DNA of 64,000 nucleotides from Yersinia nurmii (GTDB lineage Bacteria; Pseudomonadota; Gammaproteobacteria; Enterobacterales; Enterobacteriaceae): NCBI RefSeq assembly GCF_001112925.1, contig NZ_CPYD01000008.1, positions 1 to 64,000 of the forward strand, read 5' to 3'. Shown piece by piece: positions 10,146 to 19,499 of this stretch (position 1 is its first letter; each line of letters starts with the position of its first letter). The notes under the pieces were generated by a model. It saw only the letters and a program-made list of their open reading frames with translations, ran no database searches and was not told where the DNA came from. The position numbers and the translations under genes were made by a program.

Positions 10146-10719
10146 GACATTCTCCTCGCTTTCATTATCATTTATTTTGCCTGGCTAACCGTTCTCTCCG
10201 GTCACCGAAATCGATGCCTAAAGTTGTAGGGTAAGTGCCCGGTTCTGCGCAGCCAGCATATCAGGATTTGAACTGGTTGTTAATTCGTTCACATAAAAGC
10301 AACATTAAATTTTTGCTGAATCGTTGAGCACAGTGTAATCACCTGAAAAATTTGTTTGGGATATCAATTCGTGGCTAACCAAGTGGTTTCGGTGATAAAT
10401 ACTCCGCAACATAATAACCATATTCTTGCAATGGATACTATCTCTCCGTGCGGGTTATGTATTGCGGATCAGGCTGATAGGAGTAAGGGTTTGCGTAGGG
10501 AGCAGAAAATAAGGTCAATCCGATAACGGTCAATTTTTATGGTTAAAAAATCAGGTGGCGGGCGTTGGATAGCCCAAACCATTTGCTGTTTCACTCGAGT
10601 GGTAGCTTTACTTTGAAGCTGTCACTGGGGGGCAAAAGGTGATTGATTGCACTGATATTTGTTATCAACAACGGCCCGTATCGCTACGGGCTATCGATTT
10701 TATTCACTAAACTTAACGA
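10146..10719. other. Intergenic region upstream of acnB
   Basis: About 570 bp between acnB and the receptor gene, both leftward. It must hold the acnB promoter. A perfect 7-bp hairpin (GCCCGTA / TACGGGC, 10674-10691) just past the receptor stop may act as its terminator but lacks a clear T-tract. I found no gene; E. coli has yacH in this position, and nothing resembling it is left. Confidence 0.4.
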
Positions 10720-13017
10720 TTAGAACTGCGTATTCAGGCTAAGGAAGAAAGTGCGTCCCGGTTCGTTATAAGTTGCGGCTCCGGCGCCTTCAATGCCCGC
10801 CACACTCTGCGCGTTACCCGCACGGAACTGGCGTTTATCAAACAGGTTTTCAATCCCAGTAGTGACACTGACATTCTTAGTCAGCGTATAGCTGCCGCTC
10901 AAACCAAATACCGCGTAAGGACTGAGTTCTCTGGTCGCTGTACCTGTAACTGGATTTCCCTGATAGTCGAATTTCTTCGGTTTTTGGCGACCGTACCACA
11001 CCACATGGGTCATCAACGATAAATCATCCGTCGCCTGCCAACTCAGAGAGCTATTCAGCGTGAACTCTGGCGTGATGGAAAGATAATCCCCGGTGGTTTT
11101 GTTCTCCGATTTCAGCATGTAGGTCAGGTTACTGCTCCACAGCACATCATCAGTAACCGGAACCGCCAGGCTGCCTTCCAGCCCTTCCACCAAGGCTTTA
11201 GGCACGTTTTCCCATTGGAAAATATCTGAATCCACATAGGCACCTGTCCCACCGCTGGCATGACCTATTGATACCAAACCCGGCTCAATCTTATTACGAT
11301 AATCGTTACGGAAGTAAGTGACACCGGCAATCAGCCCATCCTGATGGAATTCCAGACCGATCTCTTTATTTACGCTGGTTTCCGCCGACAGAGACTCGTT
11401 CCCCATCAAATAGCAACTCCCGCCGCCACCGTAACAGCCTTGCCCACGGCTATATAGCAGATAGTCCGGGTTGGTTTGATACAGATTTGGCGCTTTGTAA
11501 GCACGGGCAATCCCCATTTTTAGCGTAACATTATCGCCCAGCTCCTGAGAAAGGTTCACACCCGGACTCCAGTTGCTCCCAGCTTTACTGTGATGATCGT
11601 AACGCACTGCCGGAGTCAACATTGTCGTTTCCGTCAGCTCGATATTATCTTCCACAAACAGAGAAGCAATTTGCGCCGATGTGCGCGTATTGCGCCCGGA
11701 ATCATTCAAACCACCTACGCTACCGCCTTCAATCGTGGTTTGAGTATTGGAGGCAGGATCGTGCATTTTCTGATCGTTCCACTCCGCCCCAATGGTCACT
11801 ATCTGATTTATCCCCCACTCGAAGGGCAAATTAACTTCGCTGTGCGCGACGTAGTTATCCAGTGTGATGGTATTAAAATCGCGGTTTGAGAAAATACCTT
11901 CAGTACCGCCAGCCAGACCTTCACCCAGCCGCGAATTTCGGGTTTCTTCATATTGAAGATAGGACGTCGTGCTCATGCCGCTATCCCAGAATCCGCGGTG
12001 AGTTGCCGAGAAACTCTCGCGATACATGCGGTTAGTTTCAGCACCATACAAGCTGCGCACAATGGCGTTACTGTTGGTATTTTGCGTATCACCGGCGTAA
12101 ATATTTCCCTGGCGGCTATAGCCTGCTTGGAATTCCAGAGACTGACCGGGACTGAAATCCCAGCGCAGTAAGCCACTGATATCTTTATTACGTACGCCTT
12201 CGCGTCCGGCAGGTAAAGTCCCAACCTGATTGCCCGTACGCAATGATTCATGACCTGCGTTGATATCCCATTCATCGGCATCGGTTTTATTGTATCTGCC
12301 GTATAAACGGAAGCTGAGCGTATCACTCAGTGGTCCCATCAGGCTAAAGTCAGTGCGACGGGTCGCCCCTTCCTTACTGTGCTGCGGCACATTCATATAG
12401 GCATTCCAGCTACCTTGTCGCTGTTTGTCCGGCTGCTTAGTGATGATATTCACCACGCCCCCAGCGGCACCATTGCCATAGCGAGCTGCCGCAGGGCCAC
12501 GCAACACTTCGATTTTCTCCACCATATTGGCGGGAACCCAATTGGTATCACCGCGAGTATCACGCTCGCCGCGCCAGCCGTAACGTACCGCATTGCGACT
12601 GGAAACGGGAATGCCGTCGATCATAATCAGGGTATTTTCCGGCCCCATACCGCGAATATCGATTTGGCGGTTATTGCCGCGCTGACCGCTAGCGGAATTA
12701 CCAGAAAGATTCACCCCCGGCATAGTTCGGATGATTTCGGATAAATCATTGGCCGGTGGCCGTTTGCGTATATCTTCCGCCGTGATAACCGAAGCGCCTA
12801 GCGCCTGTCGTACCTGCTGCTCTGCCGTTACCACCAAAGTGTCGCCACTGGTTAGCGCATTGGTTTTTTTCGATGTAGATGTGGATTCCGGCTGTTCGGT
12901 TGACGCGGTATCCGTACCGGTTTTGATATTATTTTGAGCTTGCACCCACAACGGTGTGGAGAGACACAGGCCGATCATGGTCGTCAGGTAGCGCCGCTGC
13001 CATTTGACATTCATCAT
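10720..13017 (-). CDS. fepA: FepA/PfeA-type TonB-dependent ferric siderophore receptor
   Basis: Outer-membrane gated channel for ferric catecholate siderophores (enterobactin type), energised by TonB-ExbBD. From the ATG at 13017 it is 765 residues: signal peptide to about residue 27, an unusually long Ser/Thr-rich spacer, TonB box DTLVVTAE near 59-66, plug domain with GQRGNNRQIDIRGMGPENTL and VLRGPAAARYGNGAAGGVVNI, then a 22-strand barrel ending in the required C-terminal Phe (SLNTQF). GCYGGGGSCY and AGVTYFRNDYRNKIEPG closely match E. coli FepA. An A/G-rich AGGGA lies about 11 nt before the start. No fes, ent or fepBCDG genes are nearby, so it is an orphan receptor. A Fur-like box and a divergent AraC-type gene lie upstream. 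PfeA or another catecholate receptor is the alternative. Confidence 0.88.
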   Translation of the reverse strand: MMNVKWQRRYLTTMIGLCLSTPLWVQAQNNIKTGTDTASTEQPESTSTSKKTNALTSGDTLVVTAEQQVRQALGASVITAEDIRKRPPANDLSEIIRTMPGVNLSGNSASGQRGNNRQIDIRGMGPENTLIMIDGIPVSSRNAVRYGWRGERDTRGDTNWVPANMVEKIEVLRGPAAARYGNGAAGGVVNIITKQPDKQRQGSWNAYMNVPQHSKEGATRRTDFSLMGPLSDTLSFRLYGRYNKTDADEWDINAGHESLRTGNQVGTLPAGREGVRNKDISGLLRWDFSPGQSLEFQAGYSRQGNIYAGDTQNTNSNAIVRSLYGAETNRMYRESFSATHRGFWDSGMSTTSYLQYEETRNSRLGEGLAGGTEGIFSNRDFNTITLDNYVAHSEVNLPFEWGINQIVTIGAEWNDQKMHDPASNTQTTIEGGSVGGLNDSGRNTRTSAQIASLFVEDNIELTETTMLTPAVRYDHHSKAGSNWSPGVNLSQELGDNVTLKMGIARAYKAPNLYQTNPDYLLYSRGQGCYGGGGSCYLMGNESLSAETSVNKEIGLEFHQDGLIAGVTYFRNDYRNKIEPGLVSIGHASGGTGAYVDSDIFQWENVPKALVEGLEGSLAVPVTDDVLWSSNLTYMLKSENKTTGDYLSITPEFTLNSSLSWQATDDLSLMTHVVWYGRQKPKKFDYQGNPVTGTATRELSPYAVFGLSGSYTLTKNVSVTTGIENLFDKRQFRAGNAQSVAGIEGAGAATYNEPGRTFFLSLNTQF

Positions 13018-13105
13018 TATAAATAATTTCCCTAGTGCAGGCGCCCGCAACGCATTGCGACGGAGAGCGTCCCCGTCGACTGATTAACGAGCCAACAAAA
13101 CAAAC

Positions 13106-13124
13106 AAGATTGATAATTATTTTC
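13106..13124. promoter_or_regulatory. Candidate Fur box upstream of the receptor gene
   Basis: A 19-bp stretch AAGATTGATAATTATTTTC agrees at 14 of 19 positions with the Fur consensus (GATAATGATAATCATTATC), with the central GATAAT hexamer perfect. It lies 89 bp before the receptor ATG in the divergent region. This fits iron repression of the receptor and perhaps of the AraC-type gene. The match was counted by eye. Confidence 0.55.
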
Positions 13125-13223
13125 ATTACCCATTCAGTGCGCTAATTGTTACATTGCGCTACAGGAAAAAGGTTTGTGAAAACGGCAAAGCTCTTTGCCG
13201 CAGCGTCAATGTCATCGGGTAAA

Positions 13224-13240
13224 AGTATGGAGACCATACT
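13224..13240. promoter_or_regulatory. Perfect inverted repeat before the AraC-type gene
   Basis: AGTATGG-AGA-CCATACT is a perfect 7-bp inverted repeat that ends 2 bp before the AGGGGGG ribosome site of the regulator gene. It may be a hairpin in the leader or an operator for autoregulation. Which of these it is cannot be told from the sequence. Confidence 0.45.
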
Positions 13241-13254
13241 CAAGGGGGGTCATC

Positions 13255-14262
13255 TTGTCGGCGATGAAAAAAAATACTGTGCGCAAGGTTTCGCCTTCTT
13301 CTAAACCAATCTATCCAGAGCAAATTGTGCAACAGTCCAATTTGGTCGCCAGCGACTATCGCCTGAGCGGAGGGAAGTCCTCTGCCACCGACCCGGTGCT
13401 ATTTGGTGATTTTCAGGTGCTGCGCCTCAACCCCCATTTAATTCTGCATACGGCGAATGTCACTAATCTTTACGACATCAAAACGCAGAACTGTCTACCC
13501 CCTTCACTCAAACTGGCTATCGTAGTGAGCGGCAGCGCGCATATATCCTTTGGAGGCAAACCATTAGAGCTACATGAGAAAGGACCTTCCTCTCTGATTT
13601 CTCTCGTTGAGAACACGTTATTTACCCGGCATGGAAAGAAGAATGGTCATGAACGCACTTTAACGCTGACCTTTGACCGCGAATGGCTATATGGGGATTT
13701 GCTACCGCAGGAAGGAGGATGGGAAAAACTGTACGACTTCACTCAGCAACATCTGGCAATTCATTTATGGCAACCATCTGTACAGGCACTTTCAATCGCC
13801 CAACAAATAGCCAGTGCGCCCCCCTACGGCACGCCACTGGAGCGGTTACGCTGTGAAAGCCAGTGTATTGGTCTGATTATTGAGGCATTCAGCTCACTGG
13901 AACAATCAAGCCAACAGCAAAACAAAATATCTCTGCGCGGCCTGAATCGGATTCAACAGTTACGTGACTGGCTGGAAAGCGGCGAGGCCGACCAACTTTC
14001 ACTACAGGAACTGGCTCAGTCAATTAATATGAGCCCAAGCACGCTACAACGCCGTTTCCGGGAGAACTATAACGTGACAGTATTTGAATATTTGCGCCAT
14101 TGCCGATTGAAGCGCGCCATGCTGGCCTTAAAAAAAGAAGGTGTCAGTATCGATCAGGCCGCTGCCATTGCCGGATATACCAGCTCCGCAAACTTTGCGA
14201 CCGCACTGCGACGCACATTTAATATCACTCCGCGGCAAATTCGTGAAGGTTTCTATCCTTAA
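13255..14262 (+). CDS. AraC-family transcriptional regulator, PchR/YbtA-like
   Basis: Transcription factor of 335 residues, divergent from the siderophore receptor it probably controls. The N-terminal two thirds is a ligand-sensing domain as in PchR/YbtA-type regulators (LKLAIVVSGSAHISFGG). The C-terminal 100 residues carry two helix-turn-helix motifs: LSLQELAQSINMSPSTLQRRFR and VSIDQAAAIAGYTSSANFATALRRTF, with the family signature through RQIREG. The start is chosen as the TTG at 13255 because AGGGGGG (13243-13249) lies 5 nt before it; the next in-frame ATG (13264) would be 14 nt away. Family members often sense the siderophore and activate its receptor gene; that is inference here. Confidence 0.82.
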   Translation: MSAMKKNTVRKVSPSSKPIYPEQIVQQSNLVASDYRLSGGKSSATDPVLFGDFQVLRLNPHLILHTANVTNLYDIKTQNCLPPSLKLAIVVSGSAHISFGGKPLELHEKGPSSLISLVENTLFTRHGKKNGHERTLTLTFDREWLYGDLLPQEGGWEKLYDFTQQHLAIHLWQPSVQALSIAQQIASAPPYGTPLERLRCESQCIGLIIEAFSSLEQSSQQQNKISLRGLNRIQQLRDWLESGEADQLSLQELAQSINMSPSTLQRRFRENYNVTVFEYLRHCRLKRAMLALKKEGVSIDQAAAIAGYTSSANFATALRRTFNITPRQIREGFYP

Positions 14263-14482
14263 CTAATTTCCATCCTTAACTAATATAGTATTAAACAGTT
14301 AATTAATTGTCATACGTAATACTCATTATATAAAGTCAAATCCACTTACCTCACAAGTTCAAACTTACAATTCAATGCTAATTTTGAAACCGCAAACCTC
14401 CAATTTAAAACCACAAGCCGTATTTATAATATTTAATTTTATATTCTGAAGGTATTCTCATTTAAACAAATAAGGAGTGAAT

Positions 14483-15844
14483 ATGAGATTAACCATAACA
14501 TTTTCAACTTTGTTATTCACAACATTATCATTCAATATTTCCCATGGACGAGAAGCTCAACCTAAATGGCAATCGAATAACGAAAGCTGGTCCAGCTTTC
14601 AGTCACGCCATTGTAAATGGGAACGCGGAGTTCCTTGTAAAACCGTCCCAAAAGATCAGGGGAAAACACCTCCCAGAACCGGCGCGGAAATCGCGCTTGA
14701 AGTCGGTCTTGGCGTATTAAGTATGGGGCCAACCCCGCAGCCCAGAGGATTTAAAGTCAGTCTTGCTGCCAAGCCAGGAGCGACTACGGCAGCAAAGCCC
14801 AGAGTGAATATTGCTACCAGGCCAAGCTCGCGCATCGGGGTCAATACAGAGCGAACCCCGCTATTACCCACAACATCGAAACCTAAACCCAAAATATCGA
14901 GTCGACTACAGAGGGTAAATGGCAAGGTCGGGTTCCTGTTCGGTGATACCAATCCACCAACTTTAGGTGATGATCCCCCACCTAAAATAGCCAAAATAAA
15001 ACCATCGGATAGCAGTAGCTCTTCATCAGCCCACCCGGCGTCTTCATCCTCTTACGGCTCTTCTACTTCGACAGATGCCTATTATGATGTTGAAGGTAAT
15101 ATTATGGTGGACAAGAATAGAATTGACCAAATGGCACCGATAACGCCTAATGAAACTCCGACAATAAAAGAAGAGCTTGAAGTGATATATGGAAAAACGA
15201 GATTAGATGAATGCGACCTAAATATTGACGATGAAATTCAACGCTATAATTCAATCTCTGCACATAAAAAAATAAGCTTCCGAGAATACTTTGCCATTAG
15301 AAACTTTCAAGAAGAAAGATTCGTGACCATAAATAATGCCATGAGAAATGGAACCACTAATAATGAATTAGAAACTGAAATAACAGAAGCCTACACAGCA
15401 TTAGATAACCACTCTGATATTAATGTCTCATTACGTGAGAACGGCTATATTATTTCCGAAGAAGAGAGCAGCGTTAGCGAAGTTTACCGAGGGGAAGTCA
15501 GAGATCGCGCTGACTTCTTATCTAAAGTTATACCTGAAGAAACCATCCAAATAGATACATTCTTGAGCACTACCGCTGATGAGGATCTTATCGACCCATT
15601 CACTAGCCAAGAGCTGGAAGAGGGAAAAATCAACGTCAGATACACCATAAGATATTTTCTTGAACGTACCAACAGTACTGATATCAGCGAATTACTCGAC
15701 GAACCAGGAGAGGAACGTATCTTCTTGCCTAAAAGCCGTTTCCTTGTCACCAGTGTAGAAGAATCGGCAGAAGGCTCAACCTTCAAGGTCGACATGCTGG
15801 CCCTTACCGATGAACCATTGCCACCGGTAGCGCAGGTGAACTGA
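14483..15844 (+). CDS. Secreted protein with C-terminal ADP-ribosyltransferase-like domain
   Basis: Predicted exported protein of 453 residues, possibly a toxin. ATG 14483 follows TAAGGAG by 5 nt. Seen in order: signal peptide (to about residue 21), a short segment with two cysteines (HCKWERGVPCK), a Pro/Lys/Thr-rich stretch, a poly-Ser linker (about 175-198), then a region from about 250 that reads as an ADP-ribosyltransferase: INNAMRNGTT, the Arg motif VYRG (Arg336), the Ser motif FLSTT (Ser362-Thr364), and the end segment E410-E411-R412-IFLPKSRFLV. This order (R, STS, ExE) is that of arginine-type ART exotoxins. The last motif is odd: the position of the catalytic Glu seems to be Arg412, unless the register shifts by one. 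The gene is visibly more AT-rich than its neighbours, lies in an accessory block, and ends against the lpd terminator. No B-subunit or immunity gene is adjacent. Confidence 0.65.
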   Translation: MRLTITFSTLLFTTLSFNISHGREAQPKWQSNNESWSSFQSRHCKWERGVPCKTVPKDQGKTPPRTGAEIALEVGLGVLSMGPTPQPRGFKVSLAAKPGATTAAKPRVNIATRPSSRIGVNTERTPLLPTTSKPKPKISSRLQRVNGKVGFLFGDTNPPTLGDDPPPKIAKIKPSDSSSSSSAHPASSSSYGSSTSTDAYYDVEGNIMVDKNRIDQMAPITPNETPTIKEELEVIYGKTRLDECDLNIDDEIQRYNSISAHKKISFREYFAIRNFQEERFVTINNAMRNGTTNNELETEITEAYTALDNHSDINVSLRENGYIISEEESSVSEVYRGEVRDRADFLSKVIPEETIQIDTFLSTTADEDLIDPFTSQELEEGKINVRYTIRYFLERTNSTDISELLDEPGEERIFLPKSRFLVTSVEESAEGSTFKVDMLALTDEPLPPVAQVN

Positions 15845-15880
15845 TTCAGTTCATTGACACATTTTCCCCTTTGCCCCAAT

Positions 15881-15907
15881 AAAAAACGGCCCCTGAATTA
15901 GGAGCCG
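15881..15907 (-). terminator. Terminator after lpd (perhaps bidirectional)
   Basis: CGGCCCCT / AGGAGCCG (15887-15894 and 15900-15907, one mismatch) forms a hairpin. On the minus strand it is followed by TTTTTTATT, a strong terminator for lpd. It may also stop the convergent ART-like gene. Confidence 0.85.
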
Positions 15908-15935
15908 CTTTAACTAACACATCAGCAATCAGAAA

Positions 15936-17360
15936 TTATTTCTTTTTCGCTTTAGGGTTAGGCAGGTCGGTAATGCTACCTTCGTAAATCTCAGCAGCCA
16001 AACCAACAGATTCGTGCAACGTCGGGTGAGCATGGATAGTCAATGCCAGATCTTCTGCATCACAACCCATCTCAATTGCCAGACCGATTTCCCCTAACAG
16101 TTCCCCACCGTTAGTACCGACAATAGCGCCACCAATGATACGGTGAGTTTCTTTGTCGAAGATCAGTTTGGTCATACCGTCTGCGCAATCTGAAGCGATA
16201 GCACGGCCAGATGCCGCCCACGGGAAGGTGGAGGTTTCGTAGCTGATGCCTTTCTCTTTTGCTTCTTTCTCGGTCAAACCAACCCATGCGACTTCTGGTT
16301 CAGTGTACGCAATGGATGGGATCACTTTCGGATCGAAGTAGTGCTTCATACCGGCGATAACTTCAGCAGCAACGTGGCCTTCATGAACACCTTTATGTGC
16401 CAGCATTGGCTGACCCACGATGTCACCGATTGCAAAGATGTGCGGTACATTGGTACGTAACTGTTTGTCGACGTTGATGAAACCACGCTCGTCAACTTCT
16501 ACGCCAGCCTGACCCGCATCCAGCAGTTTACCGTTAGGTACACGGCCAATCGCAACCAGAACGGCATCGTAACGCTGTGGCTCTGCTGGCGCTTTTTTGC
16601 CTTCCATCGTTACATAGATGCCGTCTTCTTTGGCTTCTACTGCTGTAACTTTAGTTTCCAGCATCAGGTTGAACTGCTTGCTGATACGCTTAGTGAAGAC
16701 TTTCACTACGTCTTTATCAGCCGCTGGAATCACCTGATCGAACATTTCTACCACATCAATTTTCGAACCCAGAGCATGGTAAACGGTACCCATTTCCAGA
16801 CCGATGATACCGCCGCCCATGACCAACAGACGTTCTGGGACAGATTTCAGTGCCAGTGCATCCGTTGAATCCCACACGCGTGGATCTTCATGAGGAATGA
16901 AAGGCAGTTGGATCGGACGAGAACCCGCAGCGATAATGGCATTATCAAAGGTGATGGTAGTTGGACCATTTTCGCCTTCAACAACCAGAGTATTCGCGCC
17001 GGTAAATTTACCGAAACCGTTAACTACTTTGACTTTACGGCCTTTAGCCATACCAGCCAAACCACCGGTCAACTGAGTGATAACTTTGTCTTTCCAGACA
17101 CGAACTTTATCAATGTCAGTCTTAGGCTCGCCAAAAACAATGCCGTGCTCAGCCAGCGCCTTGGCTTCTTCGATCACTTTTGCAACATGCAGCAATGCTT
17201 TTGATGGGATACAACCCACGTTCAGGCAAACGCCACCCAGAGTGGAGTAACGCTCAACCAGAATGGTTTCCAGACCTAAGTCCGCACAACGAAAAGCAGC
17301 AGAATATCCTGCTGGGCCCGCCCCAAGTACCACGACCTGAGTTTTAATTTCAGTACTCAT
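15936..17360 (-). CDS. lpd: Dihydrolipoyl dehydrogenase (E3)
   Basis: FAD flavoprotein that reoxidises dihydrolipoyl groups with NAD+; shared E3 subunit of the pyruvate and 2-oxoglutarate dehydrogenase complexes and glycine cleavage. The 474-residue protein has the FAD motif VVVLGAGPAGYSAAFRCADLG, the redox-active disulfide in GGVCLNVGCIPSKAL, the NAD-binding GGGIIGLEMG, and the C-terminal base in HAHPTLHES. Two ATGs are adjacent; the second (17360) is 5 nt from the AGAGG ribosome site and gives the standard MSTEIKTQ. It follows aceF by 262 bp, past a strong terminator, so it must also be served by its own promoter. Confidence 0.97.
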   Translation of the reverse strand: MSTEIKTQVVVLGAGPAGYSAAFRCADLGLETILVERYSTLGGVCLNVGCIPSKALLHVAKVIEEAKALAEHGIVFGEPKTDIDKVRVWKDKVITQLTGGLAGMAKGRKVKVVNGFGKFTGANTLVVEGENGPTTITFDNAIIAAGSRPIQLPFIPHEDPRVWDSTDALALKSVPERLLVMGGGIIGLEMGTVYHALGSKIDVVEMFDQVIPAADKDVVKVFTKRISKQFNLMLETKVTAVEAKEDGIYVTMEGKKAPAEPQRYDAVLVAIGRVPNGKLLDAGQAGVEVDERGFINVDKQLRTNVPHIFAIGDIVGQPMLAHKGVHEGHVAAEVIAGMKHYFDPKVIPSIAYTEPEVAWVGLTEKEAKEKGISYETSTFPWAASGRAIASDCADGMTKLIFDKETHRIIGGAIVGTNGGELLGEIGLAIEMGCDAEDLALTIHAHPTLHESVGLAAEIYEGSITDLPNPKAKKK

Positions 17361-17596
17361 CATGACCTCTTAATTGTTTGTCCGGCGGGTCAGACGTCAT
17401 TTATTAGGCTAATAAAGTTCATAACGCCCTTCATCCACCGGGACGCTTACACTGCGAGCAGTTTACAGAATTGTTAATAGGCTGAAAAGCCGCATCGCGT
17501 GACGAGTGTCTCAACAACCTTGTCTACTAATGTAACGAGCAAAACAAGGTCGGTTCATAACTATCAGTGATATAACCCTAAGCTAAGTAATAATAA

Positions 17597-17615
17597 GGCC
17601 GGCGCTAGGCCGGCC
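17597..17615 (-). terminator. Terminator between aceF and lpd
   Basis: A perfect 7-bp stem GGCCGGC / GCCGGCC (17597-17603 and 17609-17615) just past the aceF stop is followed on the minus strand by TTATTATTA. It would reduce read-through from aceEF into lpd. Confidence 0.8.
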
Positions 17616-17622
17616 TAAGCTA

Positions 17623-19485
17623 TTACATAACCAGACGGCGAATATCAGCCATAATGGTGGCAATGTAAGCTGCGAAGCGCGCACCTGCCGCCCCATCAAT
17701 CACGCGGTGATCGAAGGACAGAGACAGAGGCAACATCAGACGCGGAGCGAACTCTTTACCATTCCAAACGGGTTTCATGGATGATTTAGACACACCCAGG
17801 ATAGCCACTTCTGGTGCGTTGACGATTGGCGTAAACGCCGTTCCGCCGATGCCGCCCAGACTGGAAATGGTGAAACAGCCGCCCTGCATATCGGATGCGG
17901 TCAGTTTGCCGTCACGTGCTTTCTTAGAGATAACAGACAGCTCGCGAGACAACTCAACGATGCCCTTCTTGTTAACATCACGGAAGACCGGAACAACCAA
18001 ACCGTTTGGCGTATCAACAGCCACACCAATGTTGATGTATTTCTTCAGAGTCAGTTTCTGACCGTCTTCAGAAATAGAGCTGTTAAAGCGTGGGAACTCT
18101 TCCAATGCTTTAGCAGCGGCCTTCATCAAGAACACCAGCGGGGTGATTTTCAGATCCTGTTTCTTCTTCTCAGCTTCCACGTTTTGTTGCTTACGGAATG
18201 CTTCAACGTCAGTGATATCCGCTTCGTCGAATTGAGTAACATGAGGAATCATGACCCAGTTGCGGCTCAGGTTAGCACCAGAGATTTTCTGAATACGACC
18301 CAATTCCACTTCTTCGATTTCACCGAACTTGCTGAAGTCAACTTTCGGCCAAGGCAGCATGCCTGGCAGACCGCCGCCAGCCGCGGCTGTCGGAGCAGCT
18401 TCAGCACGTTTCACCGCATCTTTCACGTATGCCTGAACGTCTTCGCGCAGGATACGACCTTTACGGCCCGTTCCTTTCACTTTCGCTAGGTTAACGCCGA
18501 ATTCACGAGCCAAACGACGCACAACCGGAGTGGCGTGTACGTAAGCTGCATTCTCAGCGAATTCGCCTTTGCTTTCCGCTTTAGCTGCTGGCGCTGCCGC
18601 TTTGGCCGGAGCCGCTGCCGCAGGTGCCGCTGCTTGTGGAGCCGGAGCTGCCGCAGGCGCTGCGCCTTCAACTTCGAAGACCATGATCAGAGAGCCGGTT
18701 TTCACTTTGTCGCCGGTGCTGATTTTAATTTCTTTCACGGTGCCAGCGAATGGAGCAGGAACTTCCATTGAAGCTTTGTCACCTTCAACGGTGATCAGGG
18801 ATTGTTCAGCGGCAACTTTGTCGCCCACTTTCACCATCACTTCGGTGACTTCAACTTCATCACCGCCGATGTCAGGAACTTCAACGTTTTTAGCCGCGGA
18901 AGCCGCTGGCGTAGCCGGAGCACCTGCAGGAGCAGGTGCCGCTGCTGCCGGTGCCGCAGCACCTGCAACTTCGAAGACCATGATCAGAGATCCGGTGCTC
19001 ACTTTATCGCCGGTGCTAATTTTGATTTCTTTCACGATGCCAGCGAACGGAGCCGGAACTTCCATAGAGGCTTTGTCGCCTTCTACGGTAATCAGAGACT
19101 GTTCAGCTTCAACGCTGTCGCCAACCTTAACCATGATCTCGGTGACTTCAACTTCGTCAGAACCGATATCCGGTACCGCAACATCTTTCGCTGCGCTAGC
19201 CGCAGGTGCAGCCGCTTTCTCTTCTGCTTTAGCCGGTGCCGGTGAGGCACCTGCCGCTGATTCGAAGACCATGATCAGTTTGCCGGTTTCGACTTTATCG
19301 CCAACCGCAACTTTGATTTCTTTCACCACACCCGCTTGAGGTGATGGAACTTCCATAGAGGCTTTATCACCTTCTACAGCGATCAGCGACTGTTCAACTT
19401 CAACGGTATCGCCGACTTTCACCATAATTTCGGTGACTTCAACTTCATCTGCACCGATGTCTGGTACATTGATTTCGATAGACAT
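17623..19485 (-). CDS. aceF: Dihydrolipoyllysine acetyltransferase (E2 of pyruvate dehydrogenase)
   Basis: Core E2 subunit: carries acetyl groups on swinging lipoyl arms to CoA. The 620 residues hold three tandem lipoyl domains with the lipoylated lysine in [10 protein letters not shown] at residues 41, 138 and 237, separated by Ala/Pro linkers. Next comes a peripheral subunit-binding domain ([22 protein letters not shown]), then the catalytic domain with its His in [14 protein letters not shown]. The three lipoyl segments are also near-repeats at DNA level, a likely site for recombinational loss of a domain. The gene starts 14 bp after aceE, with which it is co-transcribed. Confidence 0.97.
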   Translation of the reverse strand: MSIEINVPDIGADEVEVTEIMVKVGDTVEVEQSLIAVEGDKASMEVPSPQAGVVKEIKVAVGDKVETGKLIMVFESAAGASPAPAKAEEKAAAPAASAAKDVAVPDIGSDEVEVTEIMVKVGDSVEAEQSLITVEGDKASMEVPAPFAGIVKEIKISTGDKVSTGSLIMVFEVAGAAAPAAAAPAPAGAPATPAASAAKNVEVPDIGGDEVEVTEVMVKVGDKVAAEQSLITVEGDKASMEVPAPFAGTVKEIKISTGDKVKTGSLIMVFEVEGAAPAAAPAPQAAAPAAAAPAKAAAPAAKAESKGEFAENAAYVHATPVVRRLAREFGVNLAKVKGTGRKGRILREDVQAYVKDAVKRAEAAPTAAAGGGLPGMLPWPKVDFSKFGEIEEVELGRIQKISGANLSRNWVMIPHVTQFDEADITDVEAFRKQQNVEAEKKKQDLKITPLVFLMKAAAKALEEFPRFNSSISEDGQKLTLKKYINIGVAVDTPNGLVVPVFRDVNKKGIVELSRELSVISKKARDGKLTASDMQGGCFTISSLGGIGGTAFTPIVNAPEVAILGVSKSSMKPVWNGKEFAPRLMLPLSLSFDHRVIDGAAGARFAAYIATIMADIRRLVM

Positions 19486-19499
19486 TTGTTCTTTACCTC

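Noticed and set aside
10674-10691. Firm terminator call after the receptor gene
   Set aside because: The 7-bp hairpin is perfect, but no T-tract follows on the minus strand, so it is only mentioned within the intergenic entry.
14656-14994. Open frame antisense to the ART-like gene
   Set aside because: No start signal, and its composition is the shadow of the Pro/Lys-rich region on the coding strand.
18569-19339. Long open frame of 256 codons antisense to aceF
   Set aside because: It mirrors the Ala/Pro-rich linkers and lipoyl repeats of aceF on the other strand, has no ribosome site, and its sequence is low-complexity.
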